A stretch of 64,000 nucleotides of DNA from Microbacterium sp. 2FI. Lineage in GTDB: Bacteria > Actinomycetota > Actinomycetes > Actinomycetales > Microbacteriaceae. Position 1 is the stretch's first letter, and each line of letters begins with the position of its first letter. The notes under the pieces were generated by a model, which saw only the letters and a program-made list of their open reading frames with translations, was not told the origin of the DNA and made no database searches. Where the stretch lies: positions 1-64,000 of the forward strand of contig NZ_SCMR01000007.1 in NCBI RefSeq assembly GCF_005502885.1, read 5' to 3'. A program made the position numbers and the translations under genes. Positions 35,370 to 44,058 of the stretch are shown one piece after another.

Positions 35370-36536
35370 GTGACCCCGCCCGAAGAGTCGGAGACGACGA
35401 GCCCTCTCGTTCCCCCGGACGCCGACGGCCTCGTCCGCGTCCTGTCGGCGGACGGGTCGTTCGACCCCACCCCCGCCGCCGAGCCCTACCTCGACCTGAT
35501 CGCGTCGCTGACCGACGCCGACCTCGAGGAGCTCTACCGCGACATGGCGGTGATCCGCGCGTTCGACGTGCAGGCGACCAATCTGCAGCGACAGGGGCAG
35601 CTTGCCCTGTGGCCGCCGAGTTTCGGGCAGGAGGCCGCCCAGGTCGGATCCGCGCGTGCGGCCCGCCCGCAGGACCACCTGTTCCCGTCGTATCGCGAGC
35701 ACGTCGTCACCCGCATCCGCGGCGTCGACCCGATCGACATCATCCGCCTCATGCGCGGCCTCACCCACGGTGGCTGGAACCCGTTCGACCCCAAGAACGG
35801 CAACACCCACATCTACACGCTCGTGCTCGGGGCGCAGACGCTCCACGCGACCGGGTTCGGCATGGGACTCGTTCTCGACGGGCGCTGCGGGACGGGCGAT
35901 CCCGAGCGCGACGAGGCCGTCATCGTCTACTACGGCGACGGAGCGTCGAGCCAGGGCGATGTGCACGAGGCGATGGTCTTCGCTGCGAGTTATCGCACCC
36001 CCGAGGTCTTCTTCCTGCAGAACAATCAGTGGGCGATCTCGGTGCCGGTGGCGACGCAGTCGCCCGCGCCGCTCTACCGACGCGGCGCGGGGTACGGCAT
36101 GCCGAGCATCCCCGTCGACGGCAACGACGTGATCGCCAGCTGGGCGGTCACGCGCACGGCTCTCGAAGAGGCGCGCGCGGGCGCCGGCCCCCGTGCGATC
36201 GAGGCGATGACGTACCGGATGGGCGCGCACACGACCAGCGACGACCCCACGAAATACCGCACCTCGGCCGAAGAGGAGGCCTGGGCGCGGCGCGACCCGA
36301 TCGTTCGCATGCGCACCTACCTCGAGGGTCGCGGCGCGTCTTCGGCGTTCTTCGCGGACGTGGATGCCGAGGCCGCCGCCGTCGCCGACGACGTGCGCGT
36401 GCGCACCAACGAGCTCGGCGGGCTCGGAACGGACGTGATGTTCGACCACGTGTACTCCGAGCAGCATCCGCTCATCGATGCGCAGAAGGCGTGGTTCACC
36501 GGCTACGAGGCATCGTTCGAAGAGGGGGCGTCATGA
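35370..36536 (+). CDS. bkdA: Ketoacid dehydrogenase E1 alpha subunit
   Basis: 388 residues. The thiamine-diphosphate motif runs from GDGASSQGDVHEAM (about 190) to QNNQWAIS. HTYRMGAHTTSDDPTKYR-like sequence YRMGAHTTSDDPTKYR carries the active-site loop His. It decarboxylates a 2-oxo acid, with E1 beta. Sequence alone does not separate branched-chain from pyruvate specificity; the E1 alpha/beta split and nearby aminotransferase favour branched-chain. A TAGCGT box at 35358-35363 precedes the GTG start by 6 nt. Confidence 0.88.
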   Translation: MTPPEESETTSPLVPPDADGLVRVLSADGSFDPTPAAEPYLDLIASLTDADLEELYRDMAVIRAFDVQATNLQRQGQLALWPPSFGQEAAQVGSARAARPQDHLFPSYREHVVTRIRGVDPIDIIRLMRGLTHGGWNPFDPKNGNTHIYTLVLGAQTLHATGFGMGLVLDGRCGTGDPERDEAVIVYYGDGASSQGDVHEAMVFAASYRTPEVFFLQNNQWAISVPVATQSPAPLYRRGAGYGMPSIPVDGNDVIASWAVTRTALEEARAGAGPRAIEAMTYRMGAHTTSDDPTKYRTSAEEEAWARRDPIVRMRTYLEGRGASSAFFADVDAEAAAVADDVRVRTNELGGLGTDVMFDHVYSEQHPLIDAQKAWFTGYEASFEEGAS

Positions 36537-37507
36537 CCACCATGCCGCTCAGCCGCGCGCTCAACGCGGGCCTGCGCGCCGCCCTCGCCGGCAGCGACCG
36601 GGTGCTCCTCATGGGAGAGGACATCGGCAAGCTCGGCGGGGTCTTCCGTGTCACCGAGGGGCTGCAGGCCGAGTTCGGCGACCGCCGCGTGCTCGACACG
36701 CCGCTCGCGGAGTCCGGCATCGTCGGCACCGCGATCGGACTCGCGATGGCGGGCTTCCGTCCGGTGCTCGAGATCCAGTTCGACGGTTTCGTCTTCCCCG
36801 CGTTCGATCAGATCACCTCCCAGCTGGCGAAGATCACGAACCGTCACGAGGGCGCCGTGCAGATGCCCATCGTCATCCGCATCCCCTACGGCGGGCACAT
36901 CGGCGCAGTCGAGCACCACCAGGAGAGCCCCGAGGCGTACTTCACGCACACGCCCGGTCTGCGCGTGGTGAGTCCGTCCACGTCGAACGACGCGTACTGG
37001 ATGATCCAGGACGCGATCGCCTCGCCCGACCCGGTGATCTTCCTCGAGCCGAAGGCCAAGTACTGGCAGAAGGGCCAGGTCGACACCGCTGCGCGCGCGC
37101 TGCCGCTGCATGCCAGCCGGGTCGTCCGCCGCGGCACCGACATCACGCTGGTCGGGCACGGGGCGATGGTGACGACGCTGCTCCAGGCGGCTGCGCTCGC
37201 CGAGTCGGAGGGCACCTCGTGCGAGGTGATCGATCTGCGCTCGCTGTCGCCCGTCGATTACGGCCCGGTGCTCGACTCGGTGCGTCGGACCGGCCGCATG
37301 GTCTACGCGCAGGAGGCGCCGGGATTCACGTCGCTGGGGTCCGAAGTCGCCGCGACTGTGATGGAACGCGCGTTCTACGCGCTCGAGGCCCCGGTTCTGC
37401 GCGTGTCGGCGTACGACGCGCCATTCCCCCCGGCCAAGCTCGAAGGCGCCTACCTGCCCGACGCCGACCGCATCCTCGAGGCCGTCGATCGGTCCCTCGC
37501 GTACTGA
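36533..37507 (+). CDS. bkdB: Ketoacid dehydrogenase E1 beta subunit
   Basis: 324 residues from ATG 36533 (ATGA overlap with E1 alpha). LLMGEDIGKLGGVFRVTEGL, ESGIVGTAIGLAMAGFRPV and PYGGHIGAVEHHQESPEAYF are family signatures, with the transketolase C domain from about residue 190 (ITLVGHGAMVTTLLQAA). It forms the heterotetrameric E1 with the preceding product. Confidence 0.93.
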   Translation: MTTMPLSRALNAGLRAALAGSDRVLLMGEDIGKLGGVFRVTEGLQAEFGDRRVLDTPLAESGIVGTAIGLAMAGFRPVLEIQFDGFVFPAFDQITSQLAKITNRHEGAVQMPIVIRIPYGGHIGAVEHHQESPEAYFTHTPGLRVVSPSTSNDAYWMIQDAIASPDPVIFLEPKAKYWQKGQVDTAARALPLHASRVVRRGTDITLVGHGAMVTTLLQAAALAESEGTSCEVIDLRSLSPVDYGPVLDSVRRTGRMVYAQEAPGFTSLGSEVAATVMERAFYALEAPVLRVSAYDAPFPPAKLEGAYLPDADRILEAVDRSLAY

Positions 37508-37522
37508 CGTAAGGAGCTCGCC

Positions 37523-38884
37523 ATGAGCACCCAGACATTCGTCCTCCCCGACGTCGGCGAAGGGCTCACCGAGGCCGAGATCGTCGCTTGGCGGGTCGCG
37601 CCCGGCGACGTGGTCGCCGTCAATGACGTGCTCGTCGAGATCGAGACCGCGAAGTCGCTCGTCGAGCTGCCTTCGCCGTTCGCGGGCACCGTCGGCGACC
37701 TGCTCGCCGCCGAGGGCGACACCGTGAACGTCGGCGCGGCGATCATCACGATCGCATCGGTGGCGAATGGTGCCGGACCCACCGTCGTCGGACAGAGCGA
37801 GCACGGCGAGCCCGCCGACGCCGAGGCGTCAGACGGAGGCGACGGCGCGGTGCTCGTCGGCTACGGCACCGGGGGTCACGTTCAGTCCCGCCGCCGGAAG
37901 CCCGCCGTCAGCGCACAGGAGCGCGTCGAGGCCTCGGTCGGCGTCGTCGCGAAGCCCCCGATCCGCAAACTCGCCCGCGATCTCGGCGTCGATCTCGCCG
38001 CCGTCACACCCAGCGGCGCCGCAGGAGAGGTCACGCGCGAGGACATCGTCCGCCATGCGTCGCAGGCGAGCGTGTTCCGCAACATCGAGACGCCGGAGTG
38101 GGGCGATGTCCGCGAGGAGCGGATCCCGGTCGCGCCGGCTGCGGCATCCGTCCCCCCGGTCACGGCACCGGCAGAGCCCGACGCGCGCGAGGAGACCATC
38201 GCCGTCAAGGGCGTGCGCAAGGCCACGTCGTCCGCGATGGTGCAGAGTGCGTACTCCGCTCCGCACGTGTCGGTGTGGACCGACGTCGACGCCAGCCGCA
38301 CGATGGAGCTCGTCAAGCGGCTCAAGACCTCGCCGGACTTCGCCGACGTCAAGGTCTCGCCGCTGCTCATCATGGCGCGCGCCGTCATCTGGGCCGCACG
38401 CCGCACGCCCATGGTGAATGCCGCGTGGGTGGATCGCGACGGCGGCGCCGAGATCACGGTGCGCCGGTACGTCAACCTCGGCATCGCGGCGGCGACCCCC
38501 CGCGGACTCCTCGTGCCGAACATCAAGGACGCGCAGGACCTCTCGATGCGCGACCTCGCGCGCGCGCTCGAGAAGCTCACGCTCACAGCGCGCGAGGGCA
38601 AGACGACCCCCGCCGACCAGCAGGGCGGCACGATCACGATCACCAACATCGGCGTGTTCGGGATGGATGCCGGAACCCCCATCATCAACCCCGGCGAGGC
38701 CGGGATCGTCGCGCTGGGCACGATCCGCCAGAAGCCGTGGGTCGTCGACGGCGAGGTGCGCCCGCGCTGGGTCACCACCGTCGCGGGCTCGTTCGACCAC
38801 CGCGTGATCGACGGCGACGGCATGTCGAGGTTCATCGCCGACGTGGCGTCGATCCTCGAAGAGCCGGCGCTGCTGCTCGACTAG
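37523..38884 (+). CDS. bkdC: Ketoacid dehydrogenase E2 dihydrolipoyl acyltransferase
   Basis: 453 residues. One lipoyl domain with K44 in [13 protein letters not shown], an Ala/Pro/acidic linker, a peripheral subunit-binding domain ([20 protein letters not shown], about 146-182) and the catalytic domain ending in [14 protein letters not shown] (His and Asp of the acyltransferase site). It transfers the acyl group to CoA. E3 (dihydrolipoyl dehydrogenase) is not in the window and must be supplied elsewhere. An AAGGAG site precedes the ATG; the three genes form one operon. Confidence 0.94.
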   Translation: MSTQTFVLPDVGEGLTEAEIVAWRVAPGDVVAVNDVLVEIETAKSLVELPSPFAGTVGDLLAAEGDTVNVGAAIITIASVANGAGPTVVGQSEHGEPADAEASDGGDGAVLVGYGTGGHVQSRRRKPAVSAQERVEASVGVVAKPPIRKLARDLGVDLAAVTPSGAAGEVTREDIVRHASQASVFRNIETPEWGDVREERIPVAPAAASVPPVTAPAEPDAREETIAVKGVRKATSSAMVQSAYSAPHVSVWTDVDASRTMELVKRLKTSPDFADVKVSPLLIMARAVIWAARRTPMVNAAWVDRDGGAEITVRRYVNLGIAAATPRGLLVPNIKDAQDLSMRDLARALEKLTLTAREGKTTPADQQGGTITITNIGVFGMDAGTPIINPGEAGIVALGTIRQKPWVVDGEVRPRWVTTVAGSFDHRVIDGDGMSRFIADVASILEEPALLLD

Positions 38885-38890
38885 AGCGAG

Positions 38891-40120
38891 TCAGCGCGAG
38901 GCCGCCGCGAACACGTCTGCGGCGGCATCCCAGAAGGCCCTGCGCACCGCGTGCGTGGCCGAATGGATCTCGACCGGGATCTCCGGATCCAAGCCGGGCA
39001 CGCCGGGAGGGATGGAGACGAAGTGGCTGGCGCCGTCGCCGGGCACGGCGATGGTCTCGGCGCTCCCGCGCCGCGCCACGATGTCGTCCATGAGCGGGCA
39101 CGAGGGCCAGAGCGCGTCTTCTCCGCCGCACGCGAGCACCACCGGCCCGTCGATCGCGGCGACGTCGATCAGTGAGCCGGCGGGCGGCTCGCGCCCGATC
39201 TCGCGCGCGCACGCGGCACTCAACGGCTCGCCGCCGAGGATCCACGCGGGGGCCGACAGGTCGGGAACCCCGCAGACGAGGTACCCCGAACCGACCGGGG
39301 CGAAGGCGCCGGCGACCCGGTCGGGGTGCTCGGCGGCGAGCCAGAGCGCGAGCTCGCCGCCGCGCGAGTAGCCGAAGGTGAAGAGCGCATCGGTGTCGAC
39401 CTCGGGCTGCGCGTGCAGCCACTCGAGGGCGGTGAGCACCGGCTCGATCGGCACGTTCTCGAGCTCCGTCGGCTGGCCGGGCTCGTCGAAGTACGACACC
39501 GCGAGGGCCGGATAGCCGAGGCCGGCGATCCACTGCGCCGTCATCATCGCCGTCTCCAGGCCCCCCTCCGAGCCGCCCAGCACGAGCGCCGCGGGCAGCG
39601 GCTCGCCGCTGTGGTCTGCCGGCAGCGTGTAGGCGCCGATGACGCCGCTCGCCTCCATCGGCCGTGTCTCGACCCCCGGCGCGGTGCCGGGCCGATCCAC
39701 CGTCACCTCAGCCAGAGTCTCACCGGACGCATCGACGACGGCGAGAGCGACGACGTAGGGCTCGTCGAAGACCGACCACCAGCGTCGCGAGACGCTCGAC
39801 ATCGACCAGAACGGGCCCATCGGGTCGGCCGTCGTCCACGAGCCGCTCGCCGGCGCCGTCGTCGCGAGGTCGATCCGTCCGTTCGCGTCCGCAGCGAAGG
39901 TGGCCCTCGAATCGAAGGGCATGTCGTCGACGCGGGTCGTCGCGGTGAGCGTGATCGTCGCCCCCGGTGCGAGTCCGGTCACGCGCACGTCGACCGGATC
40001 GAAGGGGCCATCGACCGGCGTGACCTCGATCGCGGGCGGGGCGCCGCCGCCGCAGGCGGTGAGCGCCAGCACGGCCGCCGCGAGGGCCGGTGCGACGGCG
40101 AGGCGGCGGCGAGAGGTCAT
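38891..40120 (-). CDS. BAAT-type acyl hydrolase lipoprotein
   Basis: 409 residues from ATG 40120. The signal peptide ends in LTAC (lipobox, Cys near 23), so it is a membrane-anchored lipoprotein. An N-terminal beta domain (about 30-150) matches acyl-CoA thioester hydrolase/BAAT N-terminal sequence, and the C-terminal half is an alpha/beta hydrolase with GGSEGGLETA and the nucleophile elbow FGYSRGGELALWL, His near DGASHFVSI. BAAT enzymes are normally cytoplasmic, so an extracytoplasmic version is unusual. The gene is coupled (4-bp overlap) to a membrane protein gene upstream. Confidence 0.8.
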   Translation of the reverse strand: MTSRRRLAVAPALAAAVLALTACGGGAPPAIEVTPVDGPFDPVDVRVTGLAPGATITLTATTRVDDMPFDSRATFAADANGRIDLATTAPASGSWTTADPMGPFWSMSSVSRRWWSVFDEPYVVALAVVDASGETLAEVTVDRPGTAPGVETRPMEASGVIGAYTLPADHSGEPLPAALVLGGSEGGLETAMMTAQWIAGLGYPALAVSYFDEPGQPTELENVPIEPVLTALEWLHAQPEVDTDALFTFGYSRGGELALWLAAEHPDRVAGAFAPVGSGYLVCGVPDLSAPAWILGGEPLSAACAREIGREPPAGSLIDVAAIDGPVVLACGGEDALWPSCPLMDDIVARRGSAETIAVPGDGASHFVSIPPGVPGLDPEIPVEIHSATHAVRRAFWDAAADVFAAASR

Positions 40121-40752
40121 GCCTGCGGCAGGGATGCAGCCTGCTCGCGGTGCGCCGATCGCAGCAGTGACGCAGGCGCGAGCGACCGCGGTCGCCCGAG
40201 TGTCAGCAGCAGGATGATCGCGAAGAGCCCGCCCGACGTTCCCGCCAGGATGTCGGCCATCGTGTCCTCGAGGCCGCTCTGCGAGACCGTCCCGATGAGC
40301 TGGTCGCTCGCGAACTCGCAGAGCTCCCACGCGGCGGCGAACGCCATCGCGGTCAGCAGGATCACAAGCAGCCCGAACCACCTCGGCAGCGACACGGCGA
40401 GGTGCTCCTCGACGCGGCGCACCCACAGCATCCCGAGCCACGCGATCATGACGCCCGAGTCGAAGTGGATGTATGTGTCCCACTCGGGGATCGCCGCGTA
40501 CGCGTTCAGCGCACTCCCCGCGAACGGGCCGAGGGTGATGAAGATCAGGTAGTGCAGCTGCAGGGCGCGGGGCAGGCTGGTGCGGAAGACGAGCTCGGCG
40601 GCGGCGGGCGCCCACATCGACAGCGCGAGCAGTGCCGTGAGCACCACCTGCGAGTTGAATCCGGCCACGAGGAAGGCGACGGCGACGGCGAGGATGCTGG
40701 CCTGGAACGGCAACGCCAGCAGCAGTGAGCGACGGACGGCTTTCGGGAGCAC
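40117..40752 (-). CDS. Integral membrane protein, DUF2238/YjdF-like
   Basis: 211 residues from GTG 40752. Five or six transmembrane helices, with conserved-looking charged motifs PEWDTYIHFDSGVMIAWLG and AWELCEFASDQLIGT and QSGLEDTMADILAG. The D-x-x-H-F and W-E-x-x-E-F patterns are typical of the YjdF/DUF2238 family. Its 3' end overlaps the start of the lipoprotein gene by 4 bp (co-transcribed). It is divergent from the zinc operon; the palindrome at 40811-40889 lies in the shared promoter region. Confidence 0.7.
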   Translation of the reverse strand: MLPKAVRRSLLLALPFQASILAVAVAFLVAGFNSQVVLTALLALSMWAPAAAELVFRTSLPRALQLHYLIFITLGPFAGSALNAYAAIPEWDTYIHFDSGVMIAWLGMLWVRRVEEHLAVSLPRWFGLLVILLTAMAFAAAWELCEFASDQLIGTVSQSGLEDTMADILAGTSGGLFAIILLLTLGRPRSLAPASLLRSAHREQAASLPQA

Positions 40753-40810
40753 GGCCCGAACATAGCAGTCACCCGGTCTGGGATCGCCGATTCGCTTTCG
40801 ACACATTCGC

Positions 40811-40889
40811 TGAGCGCCATTGAACCTCCGGGTCACACGCATATCCGCCCCCGACGGTTCCGTGTGACCCGGGAGTTCAATGGGGCTTG
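40811..40889. repeat. 79-bp imperfect palindrome in a divergent promoter region
   Basis: Arms 40811-40839 and 40861-40889 pair with a 21-nt spacer. The inner 22 nt (CATTGAACCTCCGGGTCACACG with CGTGTGACCCGGGAGTTCAATG) match at 20 of 22 positions, and pairing extends outwards with a few G-U or mismatched positions. It is not a terminator for either flank because both genes point away from it. Confidence 0.85.
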
Positions 40890-40909
40890 AGCAAGGTCGA
40901 AATCCAGTT

Positions 40910-40937
40910 TGAGAACGATTCTCATTAGCGTTAGGGT
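40910..40937 (+). promoter_or_regulatory. Zur-like operator and znuA promoter
   Basis: TGAGAA-CGA-TTCTCA (40910-40924) is a perfect inverted repeat with the form of Fur/Zur boxes. TAGGGT at 40932-40937, 6 nt before ATG 40944, is the -10 box, so the operator sits over the -35 region. The operon encodes a zinc ABC importer and a Fur-family regulator, so Zur repression by Zn2+ is the natural reading. Confidence 0.7.
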
Positions 40938-40943
40938 GAACGC

Positions 40944-41915
40944 ATGACCTCCCCTCGACGCACACGCACGATGACGCTGCTCGGCCTCGCGGCCGCTTCC
41001 TCGCTCGCCCTCGCCGGGTGCGCGAGCGGCAACGCCGCCGCCGGCGGCGCCGACGACGGCCGCATCGCCGTTGTCGCGTCGACGAGCGTCTACGGCCAGA
41101 TCGCCGAAGCGATCGGCGGCGAGCTGGTCGAGGTGACCTCGATCGTCACCAGCGACTCGCAGGATCCGCACGCGTTCGAGCCCAGCGCGCGCGACCAGCT
41201 CACGGTCGCCGATGCCGACCTCATCATCGAGAACGGCGGCGGCTACGACTCGTTCATCGACGCGCTGATCGACGCGAGCGGCAGTCAGGCACCCGTGCTC
41301 ACCGCGGTGGAGTTCTCCTCACTCTGGGAGGGCGGCGCCGCACACGATGACTCGGACGATGACGACGGTCACGACCACGACCACGTCGAGGGGTTCAACG
41401 AGCACGTCTGGTACGACCCCGCGACCATGGGTGCGCTCGCGCACGGCATCGCGTCGAAGCTCGAGTCGATCAGTCCCACCGACGCCGACTCGATCCAGAC
41501 CGGCCTCGCGTCGTTCCTCGCCGAGGTCGAGACGCTCGAGGCCGACCTCGCGATCGTCGACGCCGACCACGCGGGCGCGGGCGTCTTCGTCACCGAGCCG
41601 GTCCCGGTCTATCTCGTCGAGGCCGCGGGACTCGACAACCTCACGCCCGACGCCTTCAGCGAAGCCGTCGAGGAGGGGCAGGATGTCGCGCCGGCGACGC
41701 TCCTCGCATCGCTCCAGCTCATCGAGGCGGGCGACGTGAGCGTCGTCATCACGAACGCGCAGACCGGCGGCGCCGAGACGAATCAGATCGTCGACGCGGC
41801 CGAGACCGCCGACATCCCCGTCATCGCATTCACAGAAACGCTCCCCGAGGGCCAGACTTACATCTCGTGGATGCAGGCGAACAACGAAGCCCTGAGCACG
41901 GCGCTGAACGGGTGA
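40944..41915 (+). CDS. znuA: Zinc/metal ABC transporter substrate-binding lipoprotein ZnuA
   Basis: 323 residues. Lipobox LAGC (Cys near 26) anchors it outside the membrane. The cluster-9 SBP fold is shown by VVASTSVYGQIAEAIGG, SDSQDPHAFEPSARD and NEHVWYDPATMGALAH; the metal ligands are likely His in DPHAFEP and EHVWYD and an Asp near the C-terminus. A His/Asp-rich loop (DDSDDDDGHDHDHVEG) lies between the halves, as in zinc-specific ZnuA. It captures Zn2+ and passes it to ZnuB/ZnuC. A Zur-like operator precedes it. Confidence 0.93.
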   Translation: MTSPRRTRTMTLLGLAAASSLALAGCASGNAAAGGADDGRIAVVASTSVYGQIAEAIGGELVEVTSIVTSDSQDPHAFEPSARDQLTVADADLIIENGGGYDSFIDALIDASGSQAPVLTAVEFSSLWEGGAAHDDSDDDDGHDHDHVEGFNEHVWYDPATMGALAHGIASKLESISPTDADSIQTGLASFLAEVETLEADLAIVDADHAGAGVFVTEPVPVYLVEAAGLDNLTPDAFSEAVEEGQDVAPATLLASLQLIEAGDVSVVITNAQTGGAETNQIVDAAETADIPVIAFTETLPEGQTYISWMQANNEALSTALNG

Positions 41916-42733
41916 CCGACGCCCCGGCGACTCCGGCGCTGCAGATCCGCGACGCCTCGCTGCGCCGCGGTGACCGCGAGCTGTGGTCGGGTCTGAATCT
42001 CGACGTCGCGCCCGGCGAGCTCATCGCCGTGCTCGGCCCGAGCGGCACCGGCAAGACCACGCTGCTGCGCGCGATCCTCGGGCTCGAGCAGTTGAGCGGC
42101 GGATCGATCACCGTCCTCGGCGGCGACGTCAGTGCCGCGGGCAACCGCCGCATCGGCTACATCCCGCAGTCGCGTCCGCTTCCGCCCGACACCGCGCTGC
42201 GCGGTCGCGACCTCGTCACGCTGGGAGTCGACGGGCATCGGTTCGGCCTCCCGTTCCCCCGCCGCGGGGACCGGCAGAAGGTCGACGCCCTCATCGAGGC
42301 GGTCGGGGCGGCGGAGTTCGCCAATCGTCCCGTCGGAGAACTGTCCGGCGGTGAGCAGCAGCGGCTGCGCGCCGGACAGGCCCTCGCCGGCGACCCCGGC
42401 CTGCTGCTGTGCGACGAGCCGCTGACGAGCCTCGATCTCGCGAACCAGCAGGCGGTCATCGGACTCATCGACCGCCATCGGCGCGAACACGACGCCGCGG
42501 TCCTGCTCGTCACCCACGACATCAACCCGGTGCTCAGCAAGGTCGATCGCATCCTCTACCTCGCCGGCGGCCGGTTCACGCTGGGCACCCCGGGCGAAGT
42601 GCTGCGCTCCGACGTGCTCACCGACCTCTACGGAGCGCACGTCTTCGTTCTCCGCGCGGGCGATCGGCTGGTCGTCGTCGGGGCGCCCGACGCCGAGGAG
42701 TCACACCACCACCACGACGAGGTGCACGGGTGA
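41912..42733 (+). CDS. znuC: Zinc ABC transporter ATP-binding protein ZnuC
   Basis: 273 residues from GTG 41912 (4-bp overlap with znuA). Walker A GPSGTGKTT (42-50), signature GELSGGEQQRLRAGQ, Walker B LLLCDEPLTSLD, and LVTHDINPVL. The C-terminus ends in a His-rich EESHHHHDEVHG tail, which may bind zinc and feed back on transport. The partner permease starts 13 bp downstream after a repeated GAGGTGCACGG sequence. Confidence 0.93.
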   Translation: MTDAPATPALQIRDASLRRGDRELWSGLNLDVAPGELIAVLGPSGTGKTTLLRAILGLEQLSGGSITVLGGDVSAAGNRRIGYIPQSRPLPPDTALRGRDLVTLGVDGHRFGLPFPRRGDRQKVDALIEAVGAAEFANRPVGELSGGEQQRLRAGQALAGDPGLLLCDEPLTSLDLANQQAVIGLIDRHRREHDAAVLLVTHDINPVLSKVDRILYLAGGRFTLGTPGEVLRSDVLTDLYGAHVFVLRAGDRLVVVGAPDAEESHHHHDEVHG

Positions 42734-42746
42734 GCGAGGTGCACGG

Positions 42747-43634
42747 ATGAACTGGGACGACGTCCAGGACGCGATGTTCGGCGGCCTCCCCGTCTACGGC
42801 GAGATCCTCGCGCTCGTGTCGAACTCGGTGTGGGCGGGCGCGGTGCTCGGCCTTGTGGGCGGGCTCATCGGCGTGTTCGTCATGCAGCGCGACATGGCGT
42901 TCGCCGTGCACGGCATCAGCGAACTGTCGTTCGCGGGCGCGGCGGCGGCGCTCCTCATCGGCGCCGACGTGGTCACCGGCTCGATCGTCGGATCGCTCAT
43001 CGCTGCTGCTCTCATCGGCTGGCTCGGCGTGCGCGCGCGCGATCGGAATTCGATCATCGGCGTCCTCATGCCGTTCGGCCTGGGCCTCGGCATCCTGTTC
43101 CTCTCGCTCTACGACGGCCGCAGCGCCAACCGCTTCAGCCTGCTCACCGGGCAGATCGTGTCGGTGCAGAGCGATCAGCTCGGCTGGCTCATCGCGATCG
43201 GCGCGTTCGTGCTGCTCGCGCTGCTGCTCATCTGGCGGCCGCTGCGGTTCGACTCGCTCGATCCGCAGTCCGCAGCCGCGCGCGGCGTGCCGACGACGGC
43301 CGTATCGCTCGGGTTCATGCTGCTGCTCGGGCTCATCGTCGCCGTCGCTGTCCACATCATCGGCGCGCTGCTCGTGATGGCGCTGCTGGTGACGCCCGCA
43401 GCCGCCGCGATGCGCATCGCCGCAGGCCCCCTCTCGGTGCCCCTGCTCGCGGCGCTCTTCGGGTTCGTGTCGGCCGTGGGCGGCATCCTGCTCGCGATCG
43501 CCGGAACCCTCCCCGTGAGCCCGTACATCACCACCATCTCGTTCGCGATCTATGTCATCTGCCGCATCATCGGCACCCGTCGCGGCCGGGTCACGAGGGA
43601 GCCCGCCGGTCAGCTCCACAGCGCTCGCGGGTAG
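42747..43634 (+). CDS. znuB: Zinc ABC transporter permease ZnuB
   Basis: 295 residues with eight or nine transmembrane helices of the ABC-3 family: LVGGLIGVFVMQRDMAFAVHGISEL and IGALLVMALLVTPAAAAMRIA are characteristic. It forms the Zn2+ channel with ZnuC. The start ATG has a GAGGTG site. It ends 10 bp before the zur start. Confidence 0.93.
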   Translation: MNWDDVQDAMFGGLPVYGEILALVSNSVWAGAVLGLVGGLIGVFVMQRDMAFAVHGISELSFAGAAAALLIGADVVTGSIVGSLIAAALIGWLGVRARDRNSIIGVLMPFGLGLGILFLSLYDGRSANRFSLLTGQIVSVQSDQLGWLIAIGAFVLLALLLIWRPLRFDSLDPQSAAARGVPTTAVSLGFMLLLGLIVAVAVHIIGALLVMALLVTPAAAAMRIAAGPLSVPLLAALFGFVSAVGGILLAIAGTLPVSPYITTISFAIYVICRIIGTRRGRVTREPAGQLHSARG

Positions 43635-43637
43635 ACT
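43632..43637 (+). promoter_or_regulatory. -10 box of a leaderless zur transcript
   Basis: TAGACT lies 7 nt before ATG 43645, overlapping the znuB stop region. It would let zur be transcribed independently of the operon it controls. Confidence 0.45.
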
Positions 43638-43644
43638 CCCCGCC

Positions 43645-44058
43645 ATGGCCCAGCGGAACACGTGGCAGCGCGATCGCGTGCGCGAAGCCCTCGCAGACGC
43701 CCCCGGCTTCGTGAGCGCGCAGAGCCTGCACGCCACGCTCCGCGAGGAGAACACCGGCATCGGCCTGGCCACCGTCTACCGCGCGCTCGCCGGCCTCGCC
43801 GCGCAGGGCGACGCCGATTCGCTGCAGAGCCCCGACGGTGAGAACCTCTTCCGCGCATGCGCGTCGACCGGCCACCACCACCACCTCATCTGCCGTTCGT
43901 GCGGCGTGGCCGTCGAGATCGAGGCGTCCGACGTCGAGGAGTGGGCGCACCGCATCGCCGCCACCCACGGCTTCACGCGCGCCGAGCACGTCGTCGACAT
44001 CTTCGGGCTCTGCGCGACCTGCACGAAGGCGCGGGAGACCGAGCGTGACGCGCACTGA
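43645..44058 (+). CDS. zur: Fur-family zinc uptake regulator Zur
   Basis: 137 residues. The winged helix is RVREALADAPGFVSAQSLHATL and GIGLATVYRALAGLAAQG. The metal sites are the His-rich HHHHLICRSCG and the second Cys pair GLCATC, which hold a structural zinc; the HHHH and nearby Glu/His residues are candidate sensory ligands. In zinc excess it should repress znuACB through the operator at 40910-40924. It starts 10 bp after znuB and overlaps the next gene by 14 bp. Confidence 0.92.
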   Translation: MAQRNTWQRDRVREALADAPGFVSAQSLHATLREENTGIGLATVYRALAGLAAQGDADSLQSPDGENLFRACASTGHHHHLICRSCGVAVEIEASDVEEWAHRIAATHGFTRAEHVVDIFGLCATCTKARETERDAH

